NCBI RefSeq assembly: GCF_020379485.1
Contig: NC_063439.1
Location: 12,564,466 to 12,628,465, forward strand
Direction: 5' to 3'
DNA: 64,000 nt
Origin: Brassica napus
Lineage: Eukaryota > Streptophyta > Magnoliopsida > Brassicales > Brassicaceae
Shown here: positions 22,605 to 34,990 of the stretch, in pieces
Position numbering within the stretch: position 1 is the first letter of the stretch
Layout: each line of letters starts with the position of its first letter
The notes under the pieces: generated by a model
The model's database searches: none
What the model was told of the DNA's origin: nothing
Seen by the model: only the letters and a program-made list of their open reading frames with translations
Program-made: the position numbers and the translations under genes

Positions 22605-24146
22605 TTATGCCTCGTACTATTTCGTCTCGATAACTGTGTGATTAACTTCTAAATGGTTTTTTAAAACATTAACGTCATATTCTCTAAAAATATGTGTTTA
22701 TTTATTTCTAAATTAAGATTTAATCAAAGACAGCATATGTAACAGTTTTAGTTTGAGGGAATTGTGATGATTATTCGTCCAGCTTCTTCATCTATGGTCT
22801 TTTTGTTTATGAAGGGAGTATATTTAATTTGATCAGTGTGTACACTAACTCCTGTAATAATTTCTATAACTAAAATTTTAGGCGTGAAAGCGCATAAATC
22901 TGCAGAAAATAAACTTTTTCAAGTATAAATCTACTTTTTACATGTTTGATAAGGAACAAATTCGCCTATAGATGCTAGGGTTAACCAAAAAGATTGATCT
23001 GAAACGCATCCGACTTGTAAGGAACACTGTGCCTAACAATGAAACTTTTAGATTTAAGAACAGGAATCGCTTAAATTAGCTCATCTGTTCATCTGTTGAA
23101 TTCATATAAGAAAAATAAAATAGAAATAGAAAGATGGCAACGGAATCTAATCAATATGCATCAGAGTCATGGAAGTTTATGATTTCCAACACCGCTCAAG
23201 GATTTTGAGCTTCTTTTTATCAAATGGGATTAACTCATCATTTGCAGCAAAAGTAGTCCTAGATATAATACGAAATCAGTTAAATCCATCAACGCCAAAA
23301 TCAGTGCTGCCGATTAGAGAAAAAAAAAAGAATTAAAAACTGAAAAACATGCTGTATAAATAAACAAATAAAACAGACAACGAGATAAAGAAATGGTTTC
23401 CTGGTGCGAGGGTGAATTATCGGGGTCTGCCAAGTAGGGCTCATATATTTATATTATACACGGAAGGTGGTGCTAAAACCTAGGTTTTAAACTAATCACG
23501 GTTAAGACAGTGCTAACTATGGTTAAGTTGGCGATATCATTCTCTTCATTTTCATACCAACGTGGACCAATAACAAGACAATAGCACAATCCTAACGGAG
23601 AGATTGAACTAAACAGAAATAGTCAAAACGAAAAGGAATATTTGCGGCATTTTTATTTTTAAATCATAAGAACCAAATCAAAACTGGTTTTTCTGTAACC
23701 GAACCTTATCTAATTGAACAAATCGAAATTGTAATATCTTTATTATCAACACTATTAATTGAGGAACTCTTTTATAAAATTACCCCTACTCTTCCTTTGG
23801 CATATTACTTTTTGTGCCATCAGATTAGCTTTAAAAAAGGGATTGAATGGTGACCAAGAAACGACGAGGAACAAATGCATTCCCTAACATTCCTTAAAAA
23901 AATCATCATTCATAAGAAATAATTTTTCCTTATCATTCCCTACCATTCCTTTTTTGTAGAGAAACAAAGAACAAATTAATTCCTTGTCAAATATGAGATA
24001 GAACAACCATTCCCTTTCGTTCCTGCAATTCTATTCCTCTACATTCATTTCCTATTCGTTCCTCTTGTTTTCAGAATGGTCACCAGTCGGACCATAAATC
24101 TCATTAATGGTAGTTTAGGAAAACAAAAAAAACGACGACCTACTCT
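22605..24146. other. Intergenic DNA right of HDA9
   Basis: No gene. 23,840-24,075 is rich in CATTCC/TTCCTT words (for example CATTCCCTACCATTCC), another word-repeat-like tract. No terminal repeats were identified for it. Confidence 0.45.
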
Positions 24147-24713
24147 TAGGCATGGGATTTTTATCCGAGATCCGGATTTGATCCGAGATTCGATCCGGAT
24201 CCAATCCAAAAATTTGGATATCCGGAGGGACCGAATCCGGATCCGGATAGTAAAATATTGGATCCGTCAAAGTCGGATCCGGATATCTTGATTTTTTAAT
24301 CGGAATATCCGGATCTGTAAGTTTTATTAATAATTATTTCAGAAATAGTAATATCTATATATAAAAACTAACTTTATTTAATATATTTTTATTTTTATAA
24401 TAGTATATATAAATTTTAAGTAAATTTTGTAATATTATACATAGAAATAATTAAAAAAAATTATATATTTTTTTATTTTTAAATTATGTTTAATATTTTT
24501 ATATATATTAATATTATTATTTTTATTTATTTTAAGGATCCAAATCCGGATCTGGATATCCGCGGATATTATAATTTTTAGAAGGATATCCGACACCCGG
24601 ATATCCGAGAACCCCAGATCCGGATAAGGATAGTAAAATTATGGATCCGCCGGATAAGGATCTGGATCCGGTTACCTTAAAATTGCCCGGATACCCGATC
24701 CGTCCCAGGCTTG
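24147..24713. mobile_element. Word-repeat element of GGATCC/GGATATCC type
   Basis: Dense GGATCCGGAT-type words flank an AT-rich middle. The ends are degenerate inverted repeats (TAGGCATGGGA left; CAAGCCTGGGAC at the right in reverse complement), close to those of the 2558-3193 element. Flanks CCTACTCT and GCTACTAT match at six of eight positions, a decayed 8-bp duplication. I read it as an older hAT-like non-autonomous insertion. Confidence 0.6.
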
Positions 24714-24800
24714 GCTACTATACCACAAATCTCGTCATTTAATTATATTTGTATCGATAACTAAGTTAAAGCCAATTAGATCTTTACTATTTATTTAAGA

Positions 24801-24830
24801 CTAGGGGCATTGCATCCGCGCAAGCGCGGA
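24801..24830 (-). mobile_element. Helitron 3' terminus, minus orientation
   Basis: On the minus strand a strong hairpin (CCGCGC, TT, GCGCGG) is followed by ATGCAATGCCC and CTAG then T. This is a textbook Helitron 3' end. The element body extends to the right, probably covering much of 24.8-25.9 kb, but no 5' end was fixed. Confidence 0.7.
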
Positions 24831-26140
24831 GTTGTGGACAGAGTTCTTGTTTCATCTCAATATTTGCTAGAGTTATTGTAGTTGTGAATTTTGCGTTGTT
24901 TTGAGTTGTTTTTCAAGTTTTTTTATTGTTATATAGTTAGAGTTGTGATGATAAATTGTGTATGCATTGTTCTCCATTTATGAAAGACTAAACTGTGTTA
25001 GTAATGTGATTGGTATAGTTCGTGTTGTTGTTTGTTGTGTCACTGAGACTTATTATTTTTTTTTGTCTTTTTCTTGTACTGTTGAGAGTACATAAATTAT
25101 ATTAAAGTTGTTGAGAGTACCTTTTGTTTCTGGATATTTTTTCTCTAGTTTAGTTGTGTAAGTTGTGTGTATTAAATAATAATTTTTATTATATTTATTA
25201 TGTTTGTTATATGTTTTTATTTTATTTTTAAACTTGGTGCTCTTACCAGACCTTTAAAACAAATATATGAAGACTTGTAGAAATAACTATAAAATGAGTG
25301 ACAGTTCTGAGTATTTGGGCTTTAGTGAGTTTTAAACGAATTTATGTATTTCTCATAAGAAGACAATAGCATTGGCTTGTTGACATTAGGCATGTAAGCT
25401 ATTTTTATAAAACAAGAAGAGTGCGCAAGTGGAGATGTTATTGCGCCTTTGTGTTTGTCGGGATTGACTTTTGTATCTCCTGTTGTGGATGTGTTTGTTT
25501 ATCTTTTATTTGATGGGTAATATGTAAACTCATAAACATGATCTACAACAAATACCATATAATCTCACATGTGAAGAAGGCAAGGAAAAACAAGAGAAAT
25601 AGGTGAATCTTTTTCCGGTGATGGTGAGAAGTATCGCACACCAGAAAGATAACGAAATACATAGACGGTGACAGCTCAAGATCAAAATATGGGAAGAGTG
25701 CAAAAAACATAGTTATAATTTTCAAAAAAAAATAATACAATTTCGACGCTGAAATCGTTAATCTTAGAATCAACAAATGCGTAGACGCAAAGTTATTGAA
25801 ATTCAATATTCTTTTACGTTATAGGTTCACTTCACTACTAACAAGTACTATACACATCAACAAATTATTTAAAAAAACAAACGCAAAATATATTAATATA
25901 TCACCTACTACTACTACATAACATACTATTTAATGCTCTTAACAAATAAAAACGACAACAAAATTACATTATCCAAAAAATCATGCTCTTAGCAATAATA
26001 AACAATATTCGCGCGGACATCAAACCAGAACTAAAACAGAAACTAAATAAATACAAATTGTAACTGATCCAAATACCAAACGTCCATATCTAAAAATATG
26101 ATCGAGAACATCCATAATGATTAACAAGTTTGTCAAAAAT
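24831..26140. other. Helitron-type AT/GT-rich body, no gene
   Basis: GT-rich then AT-rich DNA. The 87-codon minus-strand ORF at 25543-25806 is Phe/Leu-rich with no recognisable family; I do not call it a gene. Confidence 0.4.
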
Positions 26141-26584
26141 AATATATACCCGCCCTTTGACCTATTGATATAGACGTGATCTAACTATTTTAATACAATT
26201 ATTAAAACCTCTTATTAATCATTTAAAAAAAAATATTATATAAAAAAACATAAATATGATTAAAAAATAAAAAAAAAATCAAATTTAAATTTTTAAAAAA
26301 AAATTAAAACAAAAAATATACCCGCCCTTTTAAGGGCGGATCAAAATATCTTGTATATTCTATTAAAACAACAACATGACATATTGATGTAGGTGTGGTC
26401 CAACTATTTTAATAAAATTATTAAGAAAATTTATTAATCATTTAAGAGAAATTTATACAAAGAAAAATACAAATACGACTAAAAAACACAAATATGAAAA
26501 TTACATTTCTAAAAAATTATAAAACAAAAAATATACACAAATTTAAAAATTAAAATTTAAAGGGGGGGGGGGTCATAATCTAGT
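26141..26584 (+). repeat. Tandem copies of a Helitron 3' end
   Basis: Two units of roughly 220-240 bp share GACATATTGATGTAGGTGTGGTC-like and AACTATTTTAATAAAATTATTAA-like phrases (units begin near 26159 and 26380). The first copy ends in an ACCCGCCC/GGGCGG hairpin followed by CTTGT (mutated CTAG). The second ends in a run of eleven to twelve G and CTAG then T at 26580-26583, the hairpin having decayed. A first bare CCCGCCCTTTG lies at 26151. Repeated 3' ends arise when Helitron replication runs past or re-uses terminators. Confidence 0.65.
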
Positions 26585-26948
26585 ATGTATTAAAAATGGA
26601 TTATGATCATCTTAAACTAAATCATTATATGTTTCTATTTTAAGTTATTCTTTTATTAACAAAAATAACCAAACAAAATCAAATAATAACTACATCATAC
26701 CAACCTTAATCCAAATGCCAAGGTCTTTAGACACCAAGATGCTATGGTTAAACAGAAAAAAAAAAAAGACACCAAGACGCTATGACATCGGCCGTTAGGT
26801 ACTATGATACCGAGGTGCTATGATATCAGGCGCTATGACATTGGAAAATTTAGATAGGGCGATGTGAGCCGTCAATGTAGAACGATAGAACAATGTGGGG
26901 GAAGCTGTGGATTTGCGGTATGATTTAACAGTGCTGGAAAACCATTAA
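26585..26948. other. Intergenic DNA with short repeated phrase
   Basis: Contains repeats of CACCAAGA(T/C)GCTATG and GGCGCTATGACAT-like words at 26736-26850. No coding signal. Confidence 0.4.
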
Positions 26949-27555
26949 AGAGATGTCAATCCAAGTCTAACATTGAAAGTTTAGATAAATAATGTCTTAT
27001 ATATAATAAAAAGTTCAACTCTGATTAGTACGAAGCTTTTGGAAAGAAGCTCAAAAGTAAATTCATGTAAGACAGTTTTTTAAGTTCATAATGGATAATA
27101 TCATACAAAACGAACAATAAAGAGTTGGATATGGGCTCAACAAATTTCACACAATTGATATTAGAGTGGGATGACGAAAATTTGTAAGAAGATCAAAATA
27201 CCTTTCGAGTAGAAATGGAAAATACATAGCAGAAACTATTCAGAAGATTTTGGAAGTTCAGTTGTGGGAAGAGCATCCTTAAATCACCTCAAAGTAACCT
27301 TGCGACTAATGGTGTGTGGTGCGACAAGATAGGTGCCGAAATGATTTACTATAGGAATGACACAAGGTGTGTGGTCCTTGATTTGATGGGGAAAACGAGA
27401 GATGCCAATCTAAGTCTCACATCAAAAGTTTAGACAAATAATATCTAATGAATAAAACAAAGTTTAACTCTGATTAATACGTAAGTTTTTTGAGAAAAAA
27501 GCCAAAAGAATTTATGCAGTCCAACCTTTTATACCTAAAATTGAGAATATCGTAC
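26949..27555. repeat. Two diverged copies of a retroelement LTR-like sequence
   Basis: A phrase starting AGAGATG(T/C)CAATC(C/T)AAGTCT and running through GTTTAGA(T/C)AAATAAT and TTAACTCTGATTA occurs at 26949-27080 and again at 27398-27520. Two direct copies about 450 bp apart, with unrelated sequence between, suggest a TRIM-like or badly deleted LTR element. No PBS or PPT was identified, so the class is uncertain. Confidence 0.5.
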
Positions 27556-28233
27556 TACACCAATTATAATATATGTGATAATGACTAAGTTATTTTCGTT
27601 GTTTGCTATTAAAGTGTTATTGAATTCTTAATTGTCAGTGGCTAGTTAGTTCTCATTCTGGATTTAATAGAATAAAAGTTCATACAGAGCAACTAGTATT
27701 TTCACTGAGTGTGTTTCTTTCATTCCCTTGTATGTCTGTAAGTAGAAATATTGAATATGATGGGTTAGTGTGTTATAAAAAAATACTTGTGTAAATTTTG
27801 GGACTAGCAACAGGACAAGTTGGAATATCAGGTTGTGTAGACAGGGGTTTATTTAACTCCACTCTCGTTAATCCTTGGTCGTGAGTTGGGAGAGGCGGAT
27901 GTTACAAAAAGAGTGAAAGAATTTACACAGAAGTATCATAGATTCATAAAACTATAATATTTTGTTGTTGTCAATTTCACTAGTTGCAGATAATGCCCGT
28001 TAAACATTTTGCTAATGTACAGAACTTTGCAATTCAGTCGGGTATGAGATGCTAGAAAAATGAGTGTGATTATCACCTGTAAGCTTAACAAGGTATTCTT
28101 AAAGAAAACATCAACAAGATTCGAGCTTCACACCATTTCTAATGCTGTTTGACATCACTGAAGATGTCTTATAAATGCAATAACATCAGTTTCAATCAGA
28201 CACATAGAGTTTGTGTGTGGACTCATTGCAATG
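27556..28233. other. Intergenic region and phosphatase 3' flank
   Basis: No gene recognised. The last 200 bases are likely the 3' UTR of the minus-strand phosphatase gene. Confidence 0.4.
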
Positions 28234-29313
28234 TCAAATTTCCGCCGTGATACTGTCCAGCAACGACTCACATGCATCTTCAAGCAAGTCCAATACCTAA
28301 CATAGAAATAGGTGGAACAAAGAAAGAAGATTGAAGTTTTCTAGTTTGGGAATGTTATAAACCAATCGAACCATTTTGAAGATGATTTAGGTCTGGCACC
28401 AACAGTTAGTATTCCCAGCAATAAGAGAGCGGTAGTTTGCTAAAGGTGCAACTAGTAAGCGTACAAGTGGGTTATTGTTACCTTCTCAAAACCCTGAGCT
28501 CCACCATAATACGGGTCCGGCACTACCTTGTCATTGTGTTTCTTGCAATACGAACACATGAGCTTCACCTGCAAAATCCAAGGAAAGTGTGTCCTGAAAA
28601 TGGTGAGCAAACCAACAAACAGCAAAGTTTACCTTTTTATCAGCAGCATCAGGTGGGAAATTGCCTCTGGCTTTCCACACATTGTAAGCCTTCAATATGT
28701 CCTCTGCAAACAAGCAACTTCATCAATGAAATGTCAACTAGAAAAATAACAGCAATCATCAGTCTACCTTTGTTCTGCTCATCCATGGCGAGAATGAGAT
28801 CAAACTCCTTGAAATCAGATGCCTTTATTGGTCTAGATAATGATGTTATCTCAACTCCACGCCGTTTCGCAGCACTTCTCATCCTTGGATCTGCCATATT
28901 CCCCTTCAAAAAAAGCACAATCAAAATCATGTTTGGTTCTTTTCTCTGGAAGAGAGAGTGATTGATCACACCTCGTGATAATCGATGGTTCCGGCGGAAT
29001 CAATGATGAATTTGGAGTCGAGGCCTCTCTTTTTGACGATATCTCTGAAGACGCCTTCAGCTGCTGGGCTCCGACAAATGTTACCCAGACAGACGAAAAG
29101 GACAGAGAAAGGTTTGGTTTCGCTGCTCTGTGTCGGAGTAGCCATTGGAGAAGATGATGCAAAGCACCCGAATCTGGGTTTTTCTCGGAAACTCGAAACG
29201 AGATTCGGCTTCTTGTGGCAAGGCAGAATAAGAAATCGAGATGGGTGGCAAAATGGTAAATAGGAAGGGATTGTTGGAGAAGTTGTGAGCTTGTACTGTG
29301 ACGGAGTCATCAT
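28234..29313 (-). CDS. Low-molecular-weight protein tyrosine phosphatase, five exons, probably plastid-targeted
   Basis: Modelled as complement(join(28234..28296,28482..28568,28633..28703,28768..28903,28972..29313)), 699 nt, 232 residues, all introns GT-AG. The enzyme hydrolyses phosphotyrosine through a cysteinyl-phosphate. The P-loop C-x5-R-S is CLGNICRS with nucleophile Cys75 and Arg81; the general-acid loop DPYY is at about 201-204; FDLILAMDEQN is the conserved mid-domain segment. The product matches the Arabidopsis protein I know as At3g44620. Residues 1-56 precede the catalytic domain; they are rich in Ser, Pro and basic residues with one Glu, like a chloroplast transit peptide. An in-frame ATG at 29145 (MATPTQ) could give a shorter cytosolic form. 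It stands between HDA9 and the AGC kinase, as its counterpart does in Arabidopsis. All key residues are present. Confidence 0.93.
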
Positions 29314-29602
29314 TGCTCAAGTCTTTCTGCGTTTTCTGGATAAACTAGTTTTCTGCGTTCAAGTCTTTCTCCGTAATACCCAAAGGAATCTGGGGTCAGT
29401 TTTGCAATTAAGTGGAATCATTTCTCATATACTTCTTTTTTTTCTGAACAACTACTTTTTTTTTTTATGAACAACACTTCTATTTCCAAACAAAACTTCC
29501 CATATAACTCTCCTCTAAAATGTATTTTATTTTTATTTATTTCTAATTCAAAACTCAAGTAAAAACCCAACAAAACTTACACGGATCTATTTATTATTAA
29601 GG
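29314..29602. other. Phosphatase upstream region
   Basis: About 290 bases before the ATG, ending where Helitron sequence begins. It should hold the promoter; CAAGTCTTTCT(G/C)CGT occurs twice (29320-29333 and 29360-29373). No defined site is claimed. Confidence 0.4.
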
Positions 29603-29632
29603 ACAAGATATGAGCCCGTTGCGTTGCAACGT
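29603..29632 (-). mobile_element. Helitron 3' terminus, minus orientation, just upstream of the phosphatase gene
   Basis: On the minus strand CGTTGCAACGCAACGGG is followed by CTCATAT and CTTG then T, a one-base variant of the usual CTAG end. Palindromic CGTTGCAACG forms the hairpin. The body lies to the right, in the AT-rich 29.6-30.8 kb stretch. Confidence 0.5.
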
Positions 29633-30824
29633 TTTTTTTTTATGTTTTAATTTAATAAAAAACACAAAATAATAAATCATTTATTACAGTTTTATGATTT
29701 TTGTTTTTTTCATATGTTGTTTGAGATTTATTTTATAATTAAAACTCGTTTTCACACATAAGTTAAAGTTAATATTTGTATTTTATAATCATGGTGCATA
29801 GATGAATTGTTATAACCTTTGTACTTCGGATTAGAAAATACTATACCTAAACATTTAAATTGAACACAATCCGAAATAAGAAATTGAATGAAAATTAGAA
29901 AGAAATGAAATTCAAATACACCAATCGCAATGACAACATTATACATGTTCTTATGAACTAAATTAATGTTTTATTAAATAAGTTTTAAAGTTTTTATTTT
30001 GCTAGGATTTTGTTAAAAAAGAAAACATTCTATTTTATAAATTTCCTTTTTATTTAAAATGGAAAATATAAAAAATAATATTAAATACTCTTTTACAATT
30101 TTGTTTAAGATTTTAGAAAAGGAAAATTATTGTCATATAACCTATTACAATTATCTTCTCTTTAAAATTTCATAAAAAATAAAACTGCTATCAAATAATT
30201 ATTTTTAGTTATTAATAAATAATTTTAAAATTACTATTTTGACAATTCGTATCAAAACTAATTTACACTTCTTTTGTTTATTAAATACTTTTTAGTATCA
30301 TGTTCAGCATTAAATAATCTCTTAAAAATATTATCAAATAAATTTGTACAATTCTCTTTTGGTTAGGACTTAAAAATATGATACAAATTTTTTTTGTTTA
30401 GGATTTTTTTTTATAAAAAGGAAAACAACTATCAAATATTCTTTTACAGTTTTTTTAATTTTAAAGTTGCCATTTTCAAAATTCGTTTTTATAATCTTAT
30501 TATATATATTTTTAATCATTATATATTTAATCACATGTCACAATATTAGAAAGAAAATTAGTATCAAATAATCGTTTGCAATTATCTTTTGATTAGGATT
30601 CTGAAAAAGAAAAATTACTATTAAATAATATTTTAATTACTTTTTAATAAAATTAGTTTTTGTTAATATCTTAGTATATGTATTTTTAATTATGAGATAG
30701 ATTAACACATGTCACTATGTAATATAATAATATATTAAGAAAATTAAAACACTATCGCATATCAAATTTTATTCTATAACCAAAAAAAATTTACGTTTTT
30801 GAAGCACATATCAAAATTTAGTAA
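29633..30824. other. AT-rich Helitron-derived DNA
   Basis: No genes. Repeated phrases such as TATCAAATAAT and CAATT(A/C)TCTTTTG recur several times (30121-30620), indicating internal short repeats. A second Helitron starts at 30825. Confidence 0.4.
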
Positions 30825-32707
30825 TCTTATTATATAAAGTTTAGTTCTTCAAAGTTGCTAATTAACATGATCACGACACATGGCAATTACCACTTTCCAA
30901 ATAATCTACATAATATTAGAAATAATTATTTATGGTAATTAATTGTTGAAACTATAAAAGAGTAATAATGCGATCAATGTTGTTATATATTTATAAATTA
31001 CATAAAATAATAAACAAAAGTGTTTATTTGAATTGTTATAATGATTTTATATTCGTATAGAAAGAATTATATTTGTATATAAAGTATCATAATAACTATT
31101 AGTGTCTAATAATTCAATGCATTCTTTAAAAATCATTTATAAAATTAGAAATACATTTATTAAAATCAGACATTTTAAATTATTATAAGAGGTTCTAAGT
31201 CATTTATAGAAGCTTATACATTAATTTATAAAATGTATTTTGAAAATTTATCTTCCTATTACAATATTTTGATTTTTTTCATTTTTAAATGTAAAATCCT
31301 TCAACTATGTTTACTTAGTGTAGAAACCCCTAAACTAAAGATTTACTGGTAGTAATAGTAATTATGAACTGTTAGAGTTTAATTCATTAAATAAAATTAG
31401 TTTAGGGGGTTTTTCGTTAAATACTTAGTTTGGTGATTTTTACCCAAAACAAACTTAGTTGAGGGGTTTTAACGTTAAATTTTATTATTCTTTCCTTATT
31501 ATTTATTATTTAAATCCTTATAGTGGGATTTGTTTTATCAAAAACCAGTTGCAATCAACTGACGAGATATCTTCTTTCCTAATATCATGCATTTAATATT
31601 TAAATATATATATATATAGCAAGATTTGAGTTACTAAAATTATGTATATATTATAACCAGAATATCTTAAAAAATTTATTAGAAGATATTCTATATCATA
31701 GCTGAATTAAAATTTGTTAGAAGATATTCTATCTCATAGTTTCTCTTGAAAACTAGGTCATTTAGAAACTTAAACTAATTTGCTATATAAATATCACGCC
31801 ACCCCGCTAGTTTTACGCATCTATCTTTTAAGTTTTCATATGTTTTTGATCGTCCTAATTTAAATTCTACTTTGTGATCTTGCGCAGGTGTATGATAATC
31901 AATAGGTAACTCATAGACGGAAACACCATTACTGGTAATTTTATGGGAGATTCTTCTTTTCCGTTTATTTTTGTTCTCTTCCTCTCCATGTTGTATCTCT
32001 ATCTATATTTTTGCATCAGTAGTGATTCAACTAACAAAAAGAGACGACTTTGTTTATCCAGGAACTGATCATCCATTTCGAAAAAGGTAATTTTTCTTTT
32101 TTTATAAAGTTAAATCACTTATCAAGAATATAATATAAGATGTGTATGCTAATCAAGTGTAATTTATTTATTGTGTGTGATCCTTTTTGGTATGTCTCAG
32201 AGCCAAAGGTAATCTCAAAGCTTTTTAAAAACTTTGAAACTCATTGACGTTGTCCTATCAATTATATAATTTGTTATCTTTTGGGGATTGTTTACATCTT
32301 TAAATATTTTTGTTAGAATTACCTCTTTTCTTACTCAAGGCTTAGAGAAGGAAACAATAAATCATCTATGTTGTTACAATGAAACCAATGATAATAAATC
32401 TCAGGTAATTCAAATCTCTCTTTTATATTTCATGGCTGATTTTTTTTTATTGCGGTTATGCGTGAAATATTTTTTTTCTCAATTATATTTTTCTAATGTT
32501 TTAAAATTAGTGTTAGATGTGATCGTTTTGTAAATGTTCTAATGTATTCTTTGTTCATATGAACATAGTATAAATATCAATATGTAACATCGAATTTTTC
32601 ATATTAACCATATACATGTAACATAAGTATTATATAGTTGTAAATATGTAATTATCAATTTAATATTAATGTTAATGCCCGCACATGCGTGCGGACAGTC
32701 CACCTAG
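30825..32707 (+). mobile_element. Non-autonomous Helitron, about 1.9 kb
   Basis: The 5' end TCTTATTATATAAAGTTTAG follows a host A at 30824. The 3' end has a hairpin CCGCAC-ATGC-GTGCGG (32680-32695) and ACAGTCCAC, then CTAG and a host T at 32708. The 1883-bp element has no Rep/helicase. GT/AG-bounded short exon-like stretches around 31,850-32,410 hint at captured gene material, but I could not recognise a product. Confidence 0.75.
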
Positions 32708-33240
32708 TATTACTTAAACTGAAGTATATTTTGAAAATAACTATTCTTTTAAGTTAAAAATTACAGATTCTACCACTAAGATATTAATTATTACTAGATT
32801 TTAGGGTTAATTATCTTTCCATTATTGAAAATAAGCATGTAACATACCTTAATCATTTCTAACTAATTAATGATAAAACATATTATTTCAAATATAATGG
32901 GAAATAAATATAATAATTTTATACATAATTAATTATCTATTGCTAATAATTTAAAAGTTTAATTATACCTGTAAATGCTAAATTTATTAATATATAAATT
33001 TTTGATACAAAATAATATTAAAAATGTTATTTTACAATTAATTTTCCAATCTAGAATTCGATCTCAAAACTAATAAAATAAATATACAAGAAAATAGTAT
33101 AAAATAATATTTTGGAACAATAAATTAAACTATCACATTCATAATATATAATTATTTTAGAAATATAATAATATGCAATTAATTATAATATAAATGTTAA
33201 AATATATTACACTAATCATGTCTTATAAAAAGTTAGAACA
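32708..33240. other. AT-rich DNA, no gene
   Basis: Nothing recognised apart from the next Helitron end. Confidence 0.35.
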
Positions 33241-33249
33241 AGTATCCGC

Positions 33250-33273
33250 TCGGGTGTGCGGATCAATTTCTAG
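33250..33273 (+). mobile_element. Helitron 3' terminus
   Basis: A CCGC...GCGG hairpin (CCGCTCGGGTGTGCGG) followed by ATCAATTT and CTAG then T at 33274. Confidence 0.6.
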
Positions 33274-34245
33274 TGTATATTATTAAAACTAGAGTACATT
33301 TTGGTAATGTTTGAGAACATCTATAGAAGTTTAAATGAGAATTGTTTGGGAAAATATATAGCAGTATAAAAAAAGAAGTATAGTATCTTTTTTTGTAATT
33401 TCATTAATATAATTATATTAATTATTTTTCTATATTTCATCAGTTTAACAATTTTATTAATTATATTACCTTAACAATACATCACATCATTACTTATATT
33501 ACCATAATAATAATAGTGTAGATTTTAATTGATTAGTTAATCAACATTAACTTTGTGTCAATTATAAAATCAAAAATGTAAAATAACTGGGTTTTGCATA
33601 TAGTTAAATGTTCGATATAATTTATTTTACTAATTATTTTGTTTAATTTTAGTTTCAAACGGTAGAAATTTACGTAGCCAAAAACATAATTCAAAGACAT
33701 GTTTCGTGAATAAAATAATAACTTAAATCAAAATAATAAAAATATATTATATTTATTGTCACTTTATTTTTTACTCCATATAATTATTTTACTAAATAAA
33801 AATTTTCTTTCTATTTCACTTAATTTATCCAAACACACAGAAAGTGTCATTTTATTAGTTTATAAAATCAGCTATGCATGAACATTGGCAATCCATATAG
33901 GCATTGGTTGTTCTTTTTGGGTATAGTTTCTTTTTGTTTTGAAATTAGGCCCCACTTGAATATTAATTATAAATTTATTTGTGGCTTTTGAGTTGGGTTC
34001 TTCTAGATCTAGTTGAGTTCGGTTCTGATGTGTAGGAACCTAAAAATATCTAAATAACAAATGTATCTGAAACAAATTTGAATATTTATACCAAAAATAA
34101 CTATATTATTCGGTCCATGTCATTTGAATACATATTATTTTGACCCATCTAAAAATATATAACACTATATTATTTTGACCCATCTAAAATATATAACACT
34201 AATTATGAAAAACAAATATCAATATATAAAAATGTATGATCCAAT

Positions 34246-34267
34246 ACCCGCACGGGTCAATCTCTAG
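34246..34267 (+). mobile_element. Helitron 3' terminus
   Basis: A hairpin ACCCGCACGGGT is followed by CAATCT and CTAG then T at 34268. The stretch 33,274-34,245 is AT-rich and probably its body; 34,150-34,200 repeats the phrase TATATTATTTTGACCCATCT twice in tandem. Confidence 0.6.
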
Positions 34268-34990
34268 TTATAGATTAAAGATGCATATACAAGGTTAGAA
34301 CCCATGACATGTGGGTCAAAATAAAATATTTTAGACAATTCATCACTACTATATAAAAGATACTATTTTAAGAGCTTCTAAAAGGGTGCCACATGGGCAG
34401 AAAGATAGGAGCGAGTATTGCGATTGGAATTAAAGAAGAAGTATGACTTAGAGCAAAAGCGCGATAGAGGAGATAAGGATTCAAATTATATTTTATCTGT
34501 TTCCTAACAAAAAAAAACATATTGAATTTTAGCGAATTAATTATTTGACCCATAGGAGGGGAAGTTAAGTTTGGTAAGTTGATAATCCAAGAATTTTGGT
34601 ATAAAAGTGGTAATTGATTTGTGATTAAGTAATAGTTACGATTAGTGGCATAAGTAGTAATTATCAGGATAAAAGAGAGTTAAATCTAAAAAGTACTCCA
34701 GTTTTAATAATATATATGCCATTACTATTTTAAACCTAGTATCTCTATACCTCTTTCATTTTTCAAATTTGAATTTTTCTTAGCATTGATTGGTTTGGCT
34801 AAAATGTTAGTTAGAATCGGATGATGATCCAATCCCAACAAGCACAAATACTGAACAGATGAATGAGAGAATTTCTCATGCCAGCCTTCGTTCCCTACTG
34901 CTCGATCTAACCAGCAGCGGACCGTCGATCGTCCTCTTTTTCATACCCAAGAGAGCATATTTCTTGTAAATGGAAATTCTAGCATCCTGA
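34268..34990. other. Intergenic DNA
   Basis: No gene. The 61-codon minus ORF at 34368-34553 has no recognisable family. Confidence 0.35.

Noticed and set aside
28437..28961. 174-codon plus-strand ORF across phosphatase exons
   Set aside because: Spans exons and introns of the minus-strand gene; antisense shadow.
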